From Polynucleobacter sp. AP-Capit-er-40B-B4 (GTDB lineage Bacteria; Pseudomonadota; Gammaproteobacteria; Burkholderiales; Burkholderiaceae): a stretch of DNA of 64,000 nt. This document shows, piece after piece, positions 26,737 through 36,231 of this stretch; positions within the stretch are counted from its first letter, which is position 1, and each line of letters opens with the position of its first letter. The notes under the pieces were generated by a model. That model made no database searches. It was not told where the DNA came from and saw only the letters and a list, made by a program, of their open reading frames with translations. The position numbers and the translations under genes are program-made. The stretch is taken from the NCBI RefSeq assembly GCF_018882245.1, contig NZ_JACVOV010000002.1, positions 496,001 through 560,000 of the forward strand. The letters are read 5' to 3'.

Positions 26737-28339
26737 GCATCTGCTCTGCACTAGGCGGAGTTTCAAAAGTGTGATGTGGTGCTGGTGAAGGTACTGTCCA
26801 CTCCAGACCTTTAGCGCCATCCCATGGCTTCATTGGCGCTTTTTCGCCCTTGCCGCTATATGCTGGCAGAACAACGAAGAGCAAGAAATAAACCTGCGCT
26901 AAACCGAAGCCCAATGCGCCGATCGATGCAATCGCATTGAAGTCAGCAAACTGAGTTGGGTAGTCAGCGTAGCGACGTGGCATACCTGCTAAGCCCAAGA
27001 AGTGCATTGGGAAGAAGGTGATGTTGAAGAAAATCATGGAAGCCCAGAAATGGATCTTGCCGCGAGTTTCACTAGCCATGTAGCCAGTCCACTTTGGACA
27101 CCAGTAGTAGAAGCCAGCAAACATTGCGAACAATGAACCTGCAACCAATACATAGTGGAAGTGAGCAACAACGTAATAAGTATCTTGTACGCCGATATCA
27201 ATTGGCGCCATCGCCAAAATCAAACCAGTAAAGCCGCCCATGGTGAAAACGAAGATAAAGCCGATAGCCCACAACATTGGAGTTTCAAAGGTCATTGAAC
27301 CTTTCCACATTGTTGCAACCCAGTTAAAAATCTTCACACCAGTTGGAACCGCGATCAACATGGTTGCGTACATAAAGAACAGCTGACCTGTTACTGGCAT
27401 ACCAGTTGCAAACATGTGGTGCGCCCAAACGATGAATGACAAGATCGCAATAGATGCAGTTGCATAAACCATTGAGCTGTAACCGAACAATGTTTTTCTG
27501 GAGAAAGCAGGAACGATTTCACTGACGATTCCGAATGCTGGAAGAATCATGATGTAAACCTCTGGGTGACCAAAGAACCAGAAAATATGCTGGAACATGA
27601 TTGGATCACCGCCGCCAACAGCGGAGAAGAATGAAGTACCGAAATGACGATCAGTCAGAACCATCGTAATTGCGCCAGCCAACACAGGCATAACAGCAAT
27701 CAACAAGTAAGCAGTGATCAACCATGTCCAGCAGAACATTGGCATCTTCATCAATGTCATGCCAGGAGCGCGCATGTTCAAAATAGTTACGATGATGTTG
27801 ATCGAGCCCATGATTGATGAAGCGCCCAACAAGTGGAGTGCAAAAATCGCCATGTCCATGCCAGGGCCCATTTGTGAAGTCAATGGAGCATAGATCGTCC
27901 AGCCACCTGATGGAGCGCCGCCAGAAACAAGGAATGAGCTCAACAACAATGTTGCTGCCACTGGAAGAATCCAGAAGCTAAAGTTGTTCATACGAGCAAA
28001 TGCCATATCAGATGCACCGATTTGCAAAGGCACCATCCAGTTAGCAAAACCAACGAAGGCCGGCATGATCGCACCAAACACCATTACCAAACCGTGCATG
28101 GTTGTCAGTTGATTAAAGAACTCTGGGCGCAGGAACTGCAGACCAGGTTGGAACAATTCCAAACGAATTCCCAATGCCATCACACCGCCAGCTAGCAAGC
28201 TAACGAATGAGAAGATCAAATACATCGTACCGATGTCTTTGTGGTTGGTTGCGAACAACCAACGACGCCAACCGTGTGGTGTGTGATCGTCGTGTGCGTG
28301 GTCGTGTGCGTGATCGTGGGTAGTAGAGACTGTGCTCAT
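26720..28339 (-). CDS. coxA: Cytochrome c oxidase subunit I
   Basis: The catalytic haem-copper subunit with haem a, haem a3 and CuB. The 539 residues have twelve expected helices with LTTMHGLVMVFGAIMP, the active-site helix WFFGHPEVYIMILPAFG (CuB His and cross-linked Tyr), VWAHHMFATGM and the haem ligand region VVAHFHYVLVAGS. The N-terminus carries an unusual His/Asp-rich stretch (residues about 8-22). It follows coxB by 43 bp. Confidence 0.97.
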   Translation of the reverse strand: MSTVSTTHDHAHDHAHDDHTPHGWRRWLFATNHKDIGTMYLIFSFVSLLAGGVMALGIRLELFQPGLQFLRPEFFNQLTTMHGLVMVFGAIMPAFVGFANWMVPLQIGASDMAFARMNNFSFWILPVAATLLLSSFLVSGGAPSGGWTIYAPLTSQMGPGMDMAIFALHLLGASSIMGSINIIVTILNMRAPGMTLMKMPMFCWTWLITAYLLIAVMPVLAGAITMVLTDRHFGTSFFSAVGGGDPIMFQHIFWFFGHPEVYIMILPAFGIVSEIVPAFSRKTLFGYSSMVYATASIAILSFIVWAHHMFATGMPVTGQLFFMYATMLIAVPTGVKIFNWVATMWKGSMTFETPMLWAIGFIFVFTMGGFTGLILAMAPIDIGVQDTYYVVAHFHYVLVAGSLFAMFAGFYYWCPKWTGYMASETRGKIHFWASMIFFNITFFPMHFLGLAGMPRRYADYPTQFADFNAIASIGALGFGLAQVYFLLFVVLPAYSGKGEKAPMKPWDGAKGLEWTVPSPAPHHTFETPPSAEQMREAGI

Positions 28340-28382
28340 GAATTACTCCGGTTTCGTTTTTATCTGTATTTGTTAATCTGAA

Positions 28383-29537
28383 TTAATTGCCGCGCGCAGT
28401 AATAATGTCTTGGGTTTGAATTACTTCACCCGTCTTATTACCCCATGCATTACGTGTATAAGTCATCACTGCAGCGATATCGCCATCAGAAATCACGCCA
28501 GCCCATTTCGGCATTGCGCCCTTACCGTTAATCAGGATGTTGTATTGACCAGCTTTAGGGCCCATTACCACCTTACTACCATCCAAGGCAGGGAAAGCAC
28601 CCGCACCTTTACCGTTAGGCTGATGGCAAGCTGCGCAGTTTGCTGCATATACTTTTGCGCCACGCTCTTTTTGCTCATCCAAGGTGTAAACCTTAGATGG
28701 ATCATCGCCAGCAGCACCCATTTCTTTTTTCTTCTGAGCAACCCAAGCGGTGTAATCATCTTGTGAAACCACTTTTACAACGATAGGCATGAAGGCATGT
28801 TCTGCACCACAAAGTTCGGAACACTGGCCACGGAAAGTACCGATAGTTTCTGCTCTGAACCAAGTATCACGAACGAAGCCTGGAATCGCATCTTGCTTAA
28901 CGCCAAAGGCTGGAATAGTCCAAGCGTGAATAACGTCATTAGCAGTAGTAATCAAACGAATTTTCTTGCCTACTGGCACAACCATCTCATTGTCTACTTC
29001 CATTAAGTAGGTATTTGATTTTGGTGCCAAGTTATTGATTGCTTCGCGTGAAGTAGATAAAGTTGATAGGAAGCTAATGCCTTCACCTTCACCTTTGATG
29101 TAGTCGTAACCCCACTTCCACTGATAACCGGTAGTCTTAATAGTGATGTCAGAGTTGGTAGTGTCTTTCATTGCTACAACTGTTTTTGTTGCAGGCAATG
29201 CCATACCAATAACGATGAGCAAGGGAATCACTGTCCAAATAATTTCAACAGTAGTGCTCTCATGGAAAGACGCTGATTTATGACCCAATGATTTGCGATG
29301 TTTCAAGATGGAATAGAACATCACTCCAAAAACACCGATAAAAATTAAAGCGCAAATTACCAACATCATCCAATGTAACCAATGGATCTCTTGCATGATT
29401 TTGGTAGCAGGAGCTGTGAAATTTAGCTGATTAACAGCTGGGCCACCAGGCATATTCTCTGCCGCATGAGCAAATGCAGTGCCAAAAGCAACTACGAAAT
29501 AGAGCGAAGCCCTAGTGACTTTTCCAAATAAATTCAT
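28383..29537 (-). CDS. coxB: Cytochrome c oxidase subunit II with fused cytochrome c domain
   Basis: 384 residues: a signal peptide (about 1-25), two membrane helices, the CuA cupredoxin domain with CSELCGAEHAFMPI (ligand Cys, Cys, His, Met), then a C-terminal cytochrome c domain with CAACH (haem c attachment) and a distal Met in GAMPKW. The fusion makes this a caa3-like subunit II, able to carry its own electron entry haem. It is the first gene of the cox operon; a promoter-like sequence is upstream. Confidence 0.96.
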   Translation of the reverse strand: MNLFGKVTRASLYFVVAFGTAFAHAAENMPGGPAVNQLNFTAPATKIMQEIHWLHWMMLVICALIFIGVFGVMFYSILKHRKSLGHKSASFHESTTVEIIWTVIPLLIVIGMALPATKTVVAMKDTTNSDITIKTTGYQWKWGYDYIKGEGEGISFLSTLSTSREAINNLAPKSNTYLMEVDNEMVVPVGKKIRLITTANDVIHAWTIPAFGVKQDAIPGFVRDTWFRAETIGTFRGQCSELCGAEHAFMPIVVKVVSQDDYTAWVAQKKKEMGAAGDDPSKVYTLDEQKERGAKVYAANCAACHQPNGKGAGAFPALDGSKVVMGPKAGQYNILINGKGAMPKWAGVISDGDIAAVMTYTRNAWGNKTGEVIQTQDIITARGN

Positions 29538-29625
29538 CTTATTCTCTGTTTATTGTCGTGAGCAAAGCGACAAAAATGCCGCAAATTGCTCAAAAAACGG
29601 TCTCAAGCCAATACATCCTGCCGTG

Positions 29626-29654
29626 ATTATAGGGTTAATTAGGCGCAACAACAA
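29626..29654 (-). promoter_or_regulatory. Probable promoter of the cox operon
   Basis: On the minus strand TTGTTG (29649-29654) and TATAAT (29626-29631) are 17 bp apart, about 90 bp before coxB. The -10 is perfect and the -35 matches three of six positions. Confidence 0.6.
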
Positions 29655-29716
29655 ACAGGGATAACCCAGCCTGATCCAATCTTGACCAAGGTTAAAATGA
29701 TAGTGAGCACTTACAC

Positions 29717-30514
29717 TTAAGCAGAATCTGGTCTAGTCTTGCGTCCAATTTGATTTAGATCAATATAGGCAACATTGTCCTTGGCCTTAGCTAGGTGCTT
29801 TCCAATCACCCATGCATGTCCATAAACCACCTCTAAAGTGAGTTTTTGCGGCAAAACATTCATTTCTGATGCTTCTATTGGGCTCGAATGAATCAACTTG
29901 AGAGCACTGACATCTGCCAGAAATACAGCATCACTCTCATAATCTAAGGTTAGATACTCCATATCCATTACTGGATCCGAGAATCGCTCGGAAAGCAATG
30001 CGTCACCCATATCATGCATATCCCAAGGGCTTAACAAATTCTTAAGCCTAAGCCCTGGAATCACCAGTGAGCGCAACTCTTTTCCAGTGTCTGGGCCCAA
30101 ATAACTAAATGCAATCAAACCACCATCACGCAAGACGCGCCAGCACTCTTGCAAGAAAGGCTTTGGATCTGCCAGATCCTGCAATAGGAGATCGCTAAAA
30201 ACTAAATCAACAGAATTATCAGGAACATCAAATCTGCCAGATGATGTGTAGCTAGCCAATGAACTAGTGCGGCCCCCAAAGAATGAGCGCCAATGACTCA
30301 TTGCTTTGGCACGCCACATTTCAAAACCTGAAACACTCTCATCCAAAAGACTTGTAAGACATGCGCCTGGGTAGCGCTTAGCAAATATATGCAAATGCTT
30401 TCCGGGAAAGTCCGGCACTATCAAAATATCTTTTACATCGAGCTTAACGATGTCTAACTTTTGCAGCATGCGATCTGCAATTTCGTCTTGTAACCATCTG
30501 ATGGGCTGGGTCAT
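29717..30514 (-). CDS. BioC-like SAM-dependent methyltransferase
   Basis: 265 residues from the ATG at 30514. The second half of a Rossmann methyltransferase is clear: DLVFSDLLLQDLADPKPFLQECWRVLRDGGLIAFSYLGPDTGKELR, whose last part (GPDT.KEL) resembles betaproteobacterial BioC, the malonyl-ACP O-methyltransferase of biotin synthesis. The N-terminal SAM loop is weak (ILIVPDFPGKH instead of a GxGxG), so the function may differ. It is divergent from comF with 23 bp between starts. No other biotin genes are adjacent; birA is 19 kb away. Confidence 0.7.
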   Translation of the reverse strand: MTQPIRWLQDEIADRMLQKLDIVKLDVKDILIVPDFPGKHLHIFAKRYPGACLTSLLDESVSGFEMWRAKAMSHWRSFFGGRTSSLASYTSSGRFDVPDNSVDLVFSDLLLQDLADPKPFLQECWRVLRDGGLIAFSYLGPDTGKELRSLVIPGLRLKNLLSPWDMHDMGDALLSERFSDPVMDMEYLTLDYESDAVFLADVSALKLIHSSPIEASEMNVLPQKLTLEVVYGHAWVIGKHLAKAKDNVAYIDLNQIGRKTRPDSA

Positions 30515-30537
30515 TGGCTCAGTATACTCAGCGCCCC

Positions 30538-31299
30538 ATGCGATTTCCAGAGAACATTTTTGAAGCGATTTGTGACCGGCTTTTACCAACGGCTTGCCTT
30601 GCTTGTCAGCAGTTTCAGAATTACTCTATTTGCAATAACTGTTTAGGCGCATTGAGAGATGAGGGTTTATTTAATTATCACTGCTGCTATCAATGTGGAG
30701 TCACACTTCAGCTCGAAGAAGTTACCCAACAACGTTGCATGCCCTGCCAAATATCCAAACCCTACTTTGATGAAACCTACTGCCTAGATCGCTACACAGG
30801 CATTCTTCAAACACCATTGCATGAGCTTAAGTACCAAAAACGCATTGCTTATAGCCATGCACTCAGCAGCGCATGGAACGCGCTCCTTGCTTCGCAACTA
30901 GAAAAGCTTGACTCAAACTACTTATTACCCGTTCCACTCAGCATGCAAAAGCTAGCGCAACGTGGCTTTAATCAAAGCTGGGAAATTGCCAAGCGACTTC
31001 GTTGTGGGAGAGACATTCAAAAATCCCCTTACATCCTTCGACGCCAACATTATTCAGAACATCAAGCTGGAAGTAACCTTGAAGACCGACATCTATCCAT
31101 TAAAGGAATGTTCTATATTGAAGCAAAATACATCGAGCAAATTCAAAATAAAACGGTCATCGTCTTTGATGATGTCATGACTAGCGGAGCAACCCTAAAT
31201 GAAATTGCCCGCATTCTGAAGGACAATGGCGTATCTCGCGTAATCAATTGGGTACTTCTCAGAGCTGCGCGACCAATCGAAAGAGTGCAACATGTTTAA
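30538..31299 (+). CDS. ComF-family phosphoribosyltransferase
   Basis: 253 residues. An N-terminal zinc-finger-like part has four Cys pairs (CLACQQF, CNNC, CYQCG, CMPCQ), followed by a PRTase domain with the PRPP loop VIVFDDVMTSGATLNEIA. This is the ComF/GntX architecture, linked to DNA uptake in naturally competent bacteria. ATG 30538 is chosen; an in-frame TTG at 30514 would overlap the divergent gene start. It overlaps trmL by 8 bp. Confidence 0.88.
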   Translation: MRFPENIFEAICDRLLPTACLACQQFQNYSICNNCLGALRDEGLFNYHCCYQCGVTLQLEEVTQQRCMPCQISKPYFDETYCLDRYTGILQTPLHELKYQKRIAYSHALSSAWNALLASQLEKLDSNYLLPVPLSMQKLAQRGFNQSWEIAKRLRCGRDIQKSPYILRRQHYSEHQAGSNLEDRHLSIKGMFYIEAKYIEQIQNKTVIVFDDVMTSGATLNEIARILKDNGVSRVINWVLLRAARPIERVQHV

Positions 31300-31762
31300 T
31301 ATCGTTTTATTCGAACCAGAAATTCCTCCCAATACTGGGAACATCATTCGCCTCTGTGCAAACACTGGTGCAAAACTACATTTGATAGAGCCTCTTGGTT
31401 TTCCAATGGAGGATGCAAAGCTTCGCAGGGCTGGCTTGGACTATCACGAATTTGCAAGAGTAAAAGTTCATCAAAATTGGGCGCAGTTTTTAAAAGATGA
31501 AAATCCCGACCCCGAACATCTTTTTGCATTGACCACCAAAGGATCGGGAAAGTTTCATGAGGGCAAATACTCACCCAATGATTACTTTGTGTTTGGTTCT
31601 GAAACCAAAGGCATTACAGACGAAGTAAGAGATTCCATACCAACAAACAATCGAATGCGACTTGCAATGCAAGATAGTAGTCGCAGCTTGAACCTATCTA
31701 ATACGGTGGCAATTGTTGTCTATGAAGCATGGCGTCAAAATGGCCTTGCTGGCGGTCAATAA
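31292..31762 (+). CDS. trmL: tRNA (cytidine(34)-2'-O)-methyltransferase TrmL
   Basis: A SPOUT-class enzyme that methylates the wobble base of tRNA-Leu. The 156 residues show the family N-terminus FEPEIPPNTGNIIRLCANTGAKL, then FGSETKGI and the trefoil-knot end RSLNLSNTVAIVVYEAWRQ. It overlaps comF. Confidence 0.95.
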   Translation: MFNIVLFEPEIPPNTGNIIRLCANTGAKLHLIEPLGFPMEDAKLRRAGLDYHEFARVKVHQNWAQFLKDENPDPEHLFALTTKGSGKFHEGKYSPNDYFVFGSETKGITDEVRDSIPTNNRMRLAMQDSSRSLNLSNTVAIVVYEAWRQNGLAGGQ

Positions 31763-31784
31763 CGAGCTGACCTAGGAAGTGCGC

Positions 31785-32807
31785 TTAGGATTCGATTTTA
31801 GGATCGCGCCCCATGAGCTTCTTAACAGCATCATGTGGTTTTAATTTTCCAGACAATACTTCGCCCATCATGGCGGTAATAGGCATCTCTACACCAAGAC
31901 GTTTAGCCAAGTCACCAACTGCTTGGGCGCATAGCACGCCTTCAGCAACGTGACCAAGACTAGCTAGTATTTCTGGTAATGATTTTCCAGCAGCAAGCTC
32001 AAGACCAACGCGACGATTGCGAGATAGATCTCCGGTTGCAGTCAAAATTAAATCGCCGACTCCAGTTAAACCCATACAAGTTTCAGACTTGCCGCCTGCA
32101 ACCTTTACCAGGCGCATCATTTCAGCTAAACCGCGCGTGAGCACTGCCGCGCGAGCATTCAGACCTAAATCCAAACCATCGCCAATACCTGCGGCGATAG
32201 CCAAGACATTCTTAATAGCGCCACCTAATTCAACACCGATCAAATCATCGCTTGAGTAAACGCGCATATTGCCGTGATGGAAGGCGGCCTGAACAGCCTC
32301 GCAAAGCTTTGCAGATTTACTTGCGACAGTTAAGGCGCATGGCATCCCCGCACCAACCTCGCGAGCAAAGCTTGGGCCAGAAAGGGCGCCATACGAATGC
32401 GTTATGCCATGTGAGTGAATTTTGCTTTCACGTTCTACCACTTGATGCGGCAACAAAGCAGTATTGGGTTCTAGGCCCTTGCATAGCCAAATAATATTTA
32501 ATGGATGTTCAGCAACTTTTAGTGCTTGAGCAATCATTTCAGAAAGCCCAGACATTGGCGTAGCGATGACTAAAAGATCATCGCTCGAGAGTCTATTAAT
32601 CGCGGCAACAAAATCGCTCTCAAGCTTTAATCCTGCAGGCAATTGAATGCCTGAAAGATAGTCGCGGTTTTCACCGCTCTTTTGAATATCTTGTAATTGC
32701 TGCTGGCTGCGAGACCACAAACAGACATCGCCTTCATTGAGATGACGAGTAGCCTGTGCGGCCATCGCCGTTCCCCAAGCACCAGCACCAAGCAGTGTCA
32801 CTTTCAT
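31785..32807 (-). CDS. gpsA: Glycerol-3-phosphate dehydrogenase [NAD(P)+] GpsA
   Basis: Makes sn-glycerol 3-phosphate for phospholipid synthesis. The 340-residue product from ATG 32807 begins MKVTLLGAGAWGTAMA (Rossmann motif), and has the catalytic region ELGGAIKNVLAIAAGI and the substrate loop TCMGLTGVGDLILT. A GTG at 32822 is an alternative start. It follows secB on the same strand. Confidence 0.95.
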   Translation of the reverse strand: MKVTLLGAGAWGTAMAAQATRHLNEGDVCLWSRSQQQLQDIQKSGENRDYLSGIQLPAGLKLESDFVAAINRLSSDDLLVIATPMSGLSEMIAQALKVAEHPLNIIWLCKGLEPNTALLPHQVVERESKIHSHGITHSYGALSGPSFAREVGAGMPCALTVASKSAKLCEAVQAAFHHGNMRVYSSDDLIGVELGGAIKNVLAIAAGIGDGLDLGLNARAAVLTRGLAEMMRLVKVAGGKSETCMGLTGVGDLILTATGDLSRNRRVGLELAAGKSLPEILASLGHVAEGVLCAQAVGDLAKRLGVEMPITAMMGEVLSGKLKPHDAVKKLMGRDPKIES

Positions 32808-32831
32808 GATCTGTGGGCTCACTTAAAAAAC

Positions 32832-33344
32832 TTAGTGAGGCTTGCTTTCTGTTGGAGCGCCATCCTTGGCAGCCGCTGCTTGTTGAGCCTGCATCAAACG
32901 GTGCTCGTACATGCCATGGAAATTAATTTCATTCAAATGAATTGGCTGGAAGCCTGCACGACTAATGATGTCTGCAATGTTTGATCGTAAATACGGATAC
33001 AAGATTGTTGGGCAAGCAATGCCGAGCATTGGGTCTATTTGTTCAACAGGGATATTGCTGAACTCAAAAATACCTGCTTGTTTAGCTTCAACCAAGAACA
33101 ATACTTTTGTATCCACCTTGGCAGTGACAGTAGAACTCAAAGCTACTTCAAAGATTCCATCGCTCAAAGGAGCGACAGCAATATCAATCTCGACTTGTAC
33201 TTGCGGCTCAGATGCAACCAATAAAATCTGTGGTGCGTTTGGCTGCTCAAGCGACAAATCTTTTAGATAAATACGCTGAATACGAAATCCAGGCTCTTTA
33301 GATTGTTCGGTGCTCTCTTGAGGTGCTGAGGATTGTTCAGTCAT
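32832..33344 (-). CDS. secB: Protein-export chaperone SecB
   Basis: A cytoplasmic chaperone that keeps preproteins unfolded for SecA. The 170-residue product has the SecB core from about residue 22 ([18 protein letters not shown]) through [35 protein letters not shown]. The order grxC-secB-gpsA is the standard proteobacterial one. Confidence 0.96.
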   Translation of the reverse strand: MTEQSSAPQESTEQSKEPGFRIQRIYLKDLSLEQPNAPQILLVASEPQVQVEIDIAVAPLSDGIFEVALSSTVTAKVDTKVLFLVEAKQAGIFEFSNIPVEQIDPMLGIACPTILYPYLRSNIADIISRAGFQPIHLNEINFHGMYEHRLMQAQQAAAAKDGAPTESKPH

Positions 33345-33373
33345 TACTAACTTTCTTTTGTATGTTTAATCTA

Positions 33374-33628
33374 TTAAGCCAACAAAGGATCAAGCTTACC
33401 AGCGCGATCCAATGCCACTAAGTCGTCATAACCACCAACGTGAGTGTCGCCAATATAAATTTGCGGGACTGTACGGCGACCAGTGCGGGTCATCATGACT
33501 TCGCGCTGCGATGGGTCACGATCAATCAATATCTTTTCTAAGTTAGCCACACCTTTTTTGTTCAATAACTTTTCTGCCATGACGCAATATGGGCAAACTT
33601 GGGTGCTGTACATCGTTACTGGAGGCAT
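33374..33628 (-). CDS. grxC: Glutaredoxin 3 (GrxC)
   Basis: An 84-residue dithiol glutaredoxin with the active site CPYC (residues 12-15), the TVPQIYI cis-Pro stretch and the GGYDDL glutathione-binding motif. A GGAG-like ribosome site precedes the ATG at 33628. It lies between the rhodanese and secB. Confidence 0.96.
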   Translation of the reverse strand: MPPVTMYSTQVCPYCVMAEKLLNKKGVANLEKILIDRDPSQREVMMTRTGRRTVPQIYIGDTHVGGYDDLVALDRAGKLDPLLA

Positions 33629-33638
33629 TAATTTCTCC

Positions 33639-34052
33639 TTACTTCACCAAAGGGAGGGCTGCTGCTTTCCAAGCCTGAACACCGCCATCCAATACTCCTA
33701 CCTCGACAAAACCCAATTTTTGGGCCTCAGTAAGGAGTTTGCGGGAGTGGGCACCGGTCTCACAAACCAAGACAACTGGAAGTTTGCGATCCAACTTGAG
33801 CTTTTCAATAGCAGCGGCCAAGGCAGAAGAATTGGCAGATTTAGCGCCAGGAAGGTGCCCTGCTTTGTAATCTTCTTCAGAGCGCAGATCAAGCACATAA
33901 GCTTTGCGACGATTAATCCAGATCGTTGCCTCTGTGGGCGACAAGCCTTTTCCGCCAATAAGCGTAGATAATGTGGGTAGGAAAAGCGCTGCGCCCGAAA
34001 CCAGCAGGAGGGCAATAAGCGCTAAATTATCAATTTGCGTGAGAAAGTTCAT
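33639..34052 (-). CDS. Membrane-anchored rhodanese-like protein
   Basis: 137 residues with an N-terminal membrane helix (about 10-30) and one rhodanese domain. The catalytic loop is CETGAHSRK, with the nucleophilic Cys, preceded by DLRSEEDYKAGHLPGA. YibN-like proteins of this shape precede grxC-secB in proteobacteria. It is divergent from gpmA with 22 bp between starts. Confidence 0.92.
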   Translation of the reverse strand: MNFLTQIDNLALIALLLVSGAALFLPTLSTLIGGKGLSPTEATIWINRRKAYVLDLRSEEDYKAGHLPGAKSANSSALAAAIEKLKLDRKLPVVLVCETGAHSRKLLTEAQKLGFVEVGVLDGGVQAWKAAALPLVK

Positions 34053-34074
34053 CACCGGATTATAGAATGGCTCT

Positions 34075-34764
34075 ATGAAACAACTTGTCCTTATTCGTCA
34101 TGGCGAATCCGCCTGGAACCTTGAAAACCGCTTCACCGGCTGGGCGGACGTTGACTTAACCCCAAAAGGCGCAGAACAGGCCCTAGCAGCAGGTGCAAAC
34201 CTCAAAAAGGCAGGCTATGAATTTGATATTGCCTATACCTCTGTTTTAAGGCGCGCTATTCGCACCCTCTGGAATGTGCAAGACACTATGGACCTCATGT
34301 GGTTACCAGTTGTTCATAGCTGGCGACTGAATGAACGGCACTATGGCGCCCTCACTGGACTCAATAAAGCAGAAACAGCAACAAAGTATGGTGACGAACA
34401 AGTGCATATCTGGCGACGCTCTTACGATGTGCGCCCACCCCTGCTAGAAAACGATGATGAGCGAAATCCCAAGAATGATCCTCGTTACTCCAAACTCAAT
34501 ACCTCCGATATTCCATTAGGCGAGTGTCTGAAAGATAACGTTGAGCGTGTATTGCCTTTGTGGAATGAATCGATTGCTCCAGCACTCAAAGCCGGTAAGC
34601 GCGTTTTATTAGTGGCACACGGTAATAGCATTCGTTCTCTCATTAAATATTTAGATCAAATGTCTGATGAAGCCATTATGGAAGTAAATGTTCCAAATGG
34701 CATCCCACTGGTTTACGAATTAGACGATAACCTCAAACCTATTCAACACTTCTATTTGGATTAA
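34075..34764 (+). CDS. gpmA: 2,3-bisphosphoglycerate-dependent phosphoglycerate mutase
   Basis: Interconverts 3- and 2-phosphoglycerate in glycolysis. The 229 residues contain the phospho-histidine motif [10 protein letters not shown] near the start, [16 protein letters not shown], and the second active-site motif [12 protein letters not shown]. Length is typical for the dPGM family. It is followed by ctpA 12 bp later. Confidence 0.97.
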   Translation: MKQLVLIRHGESAWNLENRFTGWADVDLTPKGAEQALAAGANLKKAGYEFDIAYTSVLRRAIRTLWNVQDTMDLMWLPVVHSWRLNERHYGALTGLNKAETATKYGDEQVHIWRRSYDVRPPLLENDDERNPKNDPRYSKLNTSDIPLGECLKDNVERVLPLWNESIAPALKAGKRVLLVAHGNSIRSLIKYLDQMSDEAIMEVNVPNGIPLVYELDDNLKPIQHFYLD

Positions 34765-34776
34765 AACAAAAGAAAT

Positions 34777-36210
34777 ATGCGCCAATTTCTAAAGAATTTT
34801 GCACTGATCGCCGTAGGGCTTATCGCTGGAGTAGCAGCAACAATCCAGCTCTCTGCGACCGCCCAGCAAGGCGCCCAGCTCCCGCTAGATGAACTGCGCA
34901 CACTCTCAAATGTCTTTGCACAGATTAAGCGTGAGTATGTGGAGCCGATTGAAGACAAGCAATTATTAACAGATGCTGTCAAAGGAATGGTAAGTAGTCT
35001 TGATCCGCACTCCACCTTCTTAGACAAAAAAGATTTTTCAGAAATGCAGGAACAGACATCCGGAAAATTTGCTGGTCTCGGTATCGAAATTACATCTGAA
35101 GATGGCGTAGTGAAGGTATTAAATCCAATTGAAGATAGTCCAGCTGCTCGTGCAGGACTGCAGGCGGGGGATTTAATTACGCGTCTAGACGACAAGCCAG
35201 TACGCGGTATGTCTCTCGATAAAGCTGTCCGCACAATGCGTGGCACGCCTGGAACCAAAATTACTTTGACGGTATTCCGCAAGAGTGAAGAGCGAAGCTT
35301 TCCAGTAACTATTACTCGCGCAGAAATTAAAGTTCAATCAGTCAAAACTAAAATTCTCGACAACGATATTGCTTGGGTACGTATCACTAGCTTTCAAGAG
35401 CGCACCGTTCCTGATCTTGCTAAAAAATTAACTGATATCGCCAATCAAGACCCAAAACTCAAAGGCATCATTCTTGACCTTCGCAATAATGGCGGCGGCT
35501 TATTGCAAGGCGCTGTAGGGGTTGCAGCTGCATTCTTACCATCAGATGCCATTATCGTCTCGACCAAAGGCCAATCACCCGACTCAAAGCAAGTATTTAA
35601 TGCCACTCCAGCCATGTACCGCCTTAATGAGCCAGGCGATCCTTTGGCGGGGGTTCCCGCAATATTCAAGAAGCTACCAATGGTAGTTTTGGTAAACGCT
35701 TATTCCGCCTCTGCTTCTGAGATTGTGGCTGGCGCACTACAAGACTACAAACGTGCAACCATCATTGGGAAAACAACTTTTGGTAAAGGCTCAGTACAAA
35801 CCGTTCGCCCTCTGACCAATGATTCAGCGCTCAAAATTACTACCGCTTATTACTACACCCCTAGTGGCAAATCGATCCAGGCTTTTGGTGTTAAACCAGA
35901 TATTCCGGTAGATCAAAATAAAGATGGTGATCCAGATGATGTTTTGATCACTCGTGAGATTGATAGCGAGAAGCATCTGCGCAACAAACAATCCGCCGAA
36001 GACAAGCTCATTAAAGATCGTGAGCAACGTCGTCTCGAAGAGTTGCAACGCATTGAAGAAAAAAATGCGAAGAAAACTCCTGAGGAAAAAGAGAAAGATA
36101 AAAATAAGAAGCCGCCTGAGCTTGGTAGTGCAGATGATTTCATGCTTTCTCAAGCGGTAGCCTTTATTAATGGCCAGCCTGTGAAGCGCTCATCCTCTAA
36201 GCTTGAATAA
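34777..36210 (+). CDS. ctpA: S41-family C-terminal processing peptidase (CtpA-like)
   Basis: 477 residues: an N-terminal signal or anchor (about 1-27), a PDZ domain (about 95-170, including GLQAGDLITRLDDKPVRGM) and the S41 catalytic domain with Ser in YSASASEIVAGAL and Lys in GKTTFGKGSVQT. It ends in a charged Lys/Glu-rich segment (about 405-455). It should cleave proteins at C-termini in the periplasm. Targets are not evident here. Confidence 0.94.
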   Translation: MRQFLKNFALIAVGLIAGVAATIQLSATAQQGAQLPLDELRTLSNVFAQIKREYVEPIEDKQLLTDAVKGMVSSLDPHSTFLDKKDFSEMQEQTSGKFAGLGIEITSEDGVVKVLNPIEDSPAARAGLQAGDLITRLDDKPVRGMSLDKAVRTMRGTPGTKITLTVFRKSEERSFPVTITRAEIKVQSVKTKILDNDIAWVRITSFQERTVPDLAKKLTDIANQDPKLKGIILDLRNNGGGLLQGAVGVAAAFLPSDAIIVSTKGQSPDSKQVFNATPAMYRLNEPGDPLAGVPAIFKKLPMVVLVNAYSASASEIVAGALQDYKRATIIGKTTFGKGSVQTVRPLTNDSALKITTAYYYTPSGKSIQAFGVKPDIPVDQNKDGDPDDVLITREIDSEKHLRNKQSAEDKLIKDREQRRLEELQRIEEKNAKKTPEEKEKDKNKKPPELGSADDFMLSQAVAFINGQPVKRSSSKLE

Positions 36211-36231
36211 TTTTCAGCTCACGACTAGCAC

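Noticed and set aside
28268..28322. Short repeated gtg/gat units, considered as a tandem repeat array or CRISPR
   Set aside because: They are codons of the His/Asp-rich start of CoxA; the units are too short and irregular for an array. No CRISPR was seen in the window.
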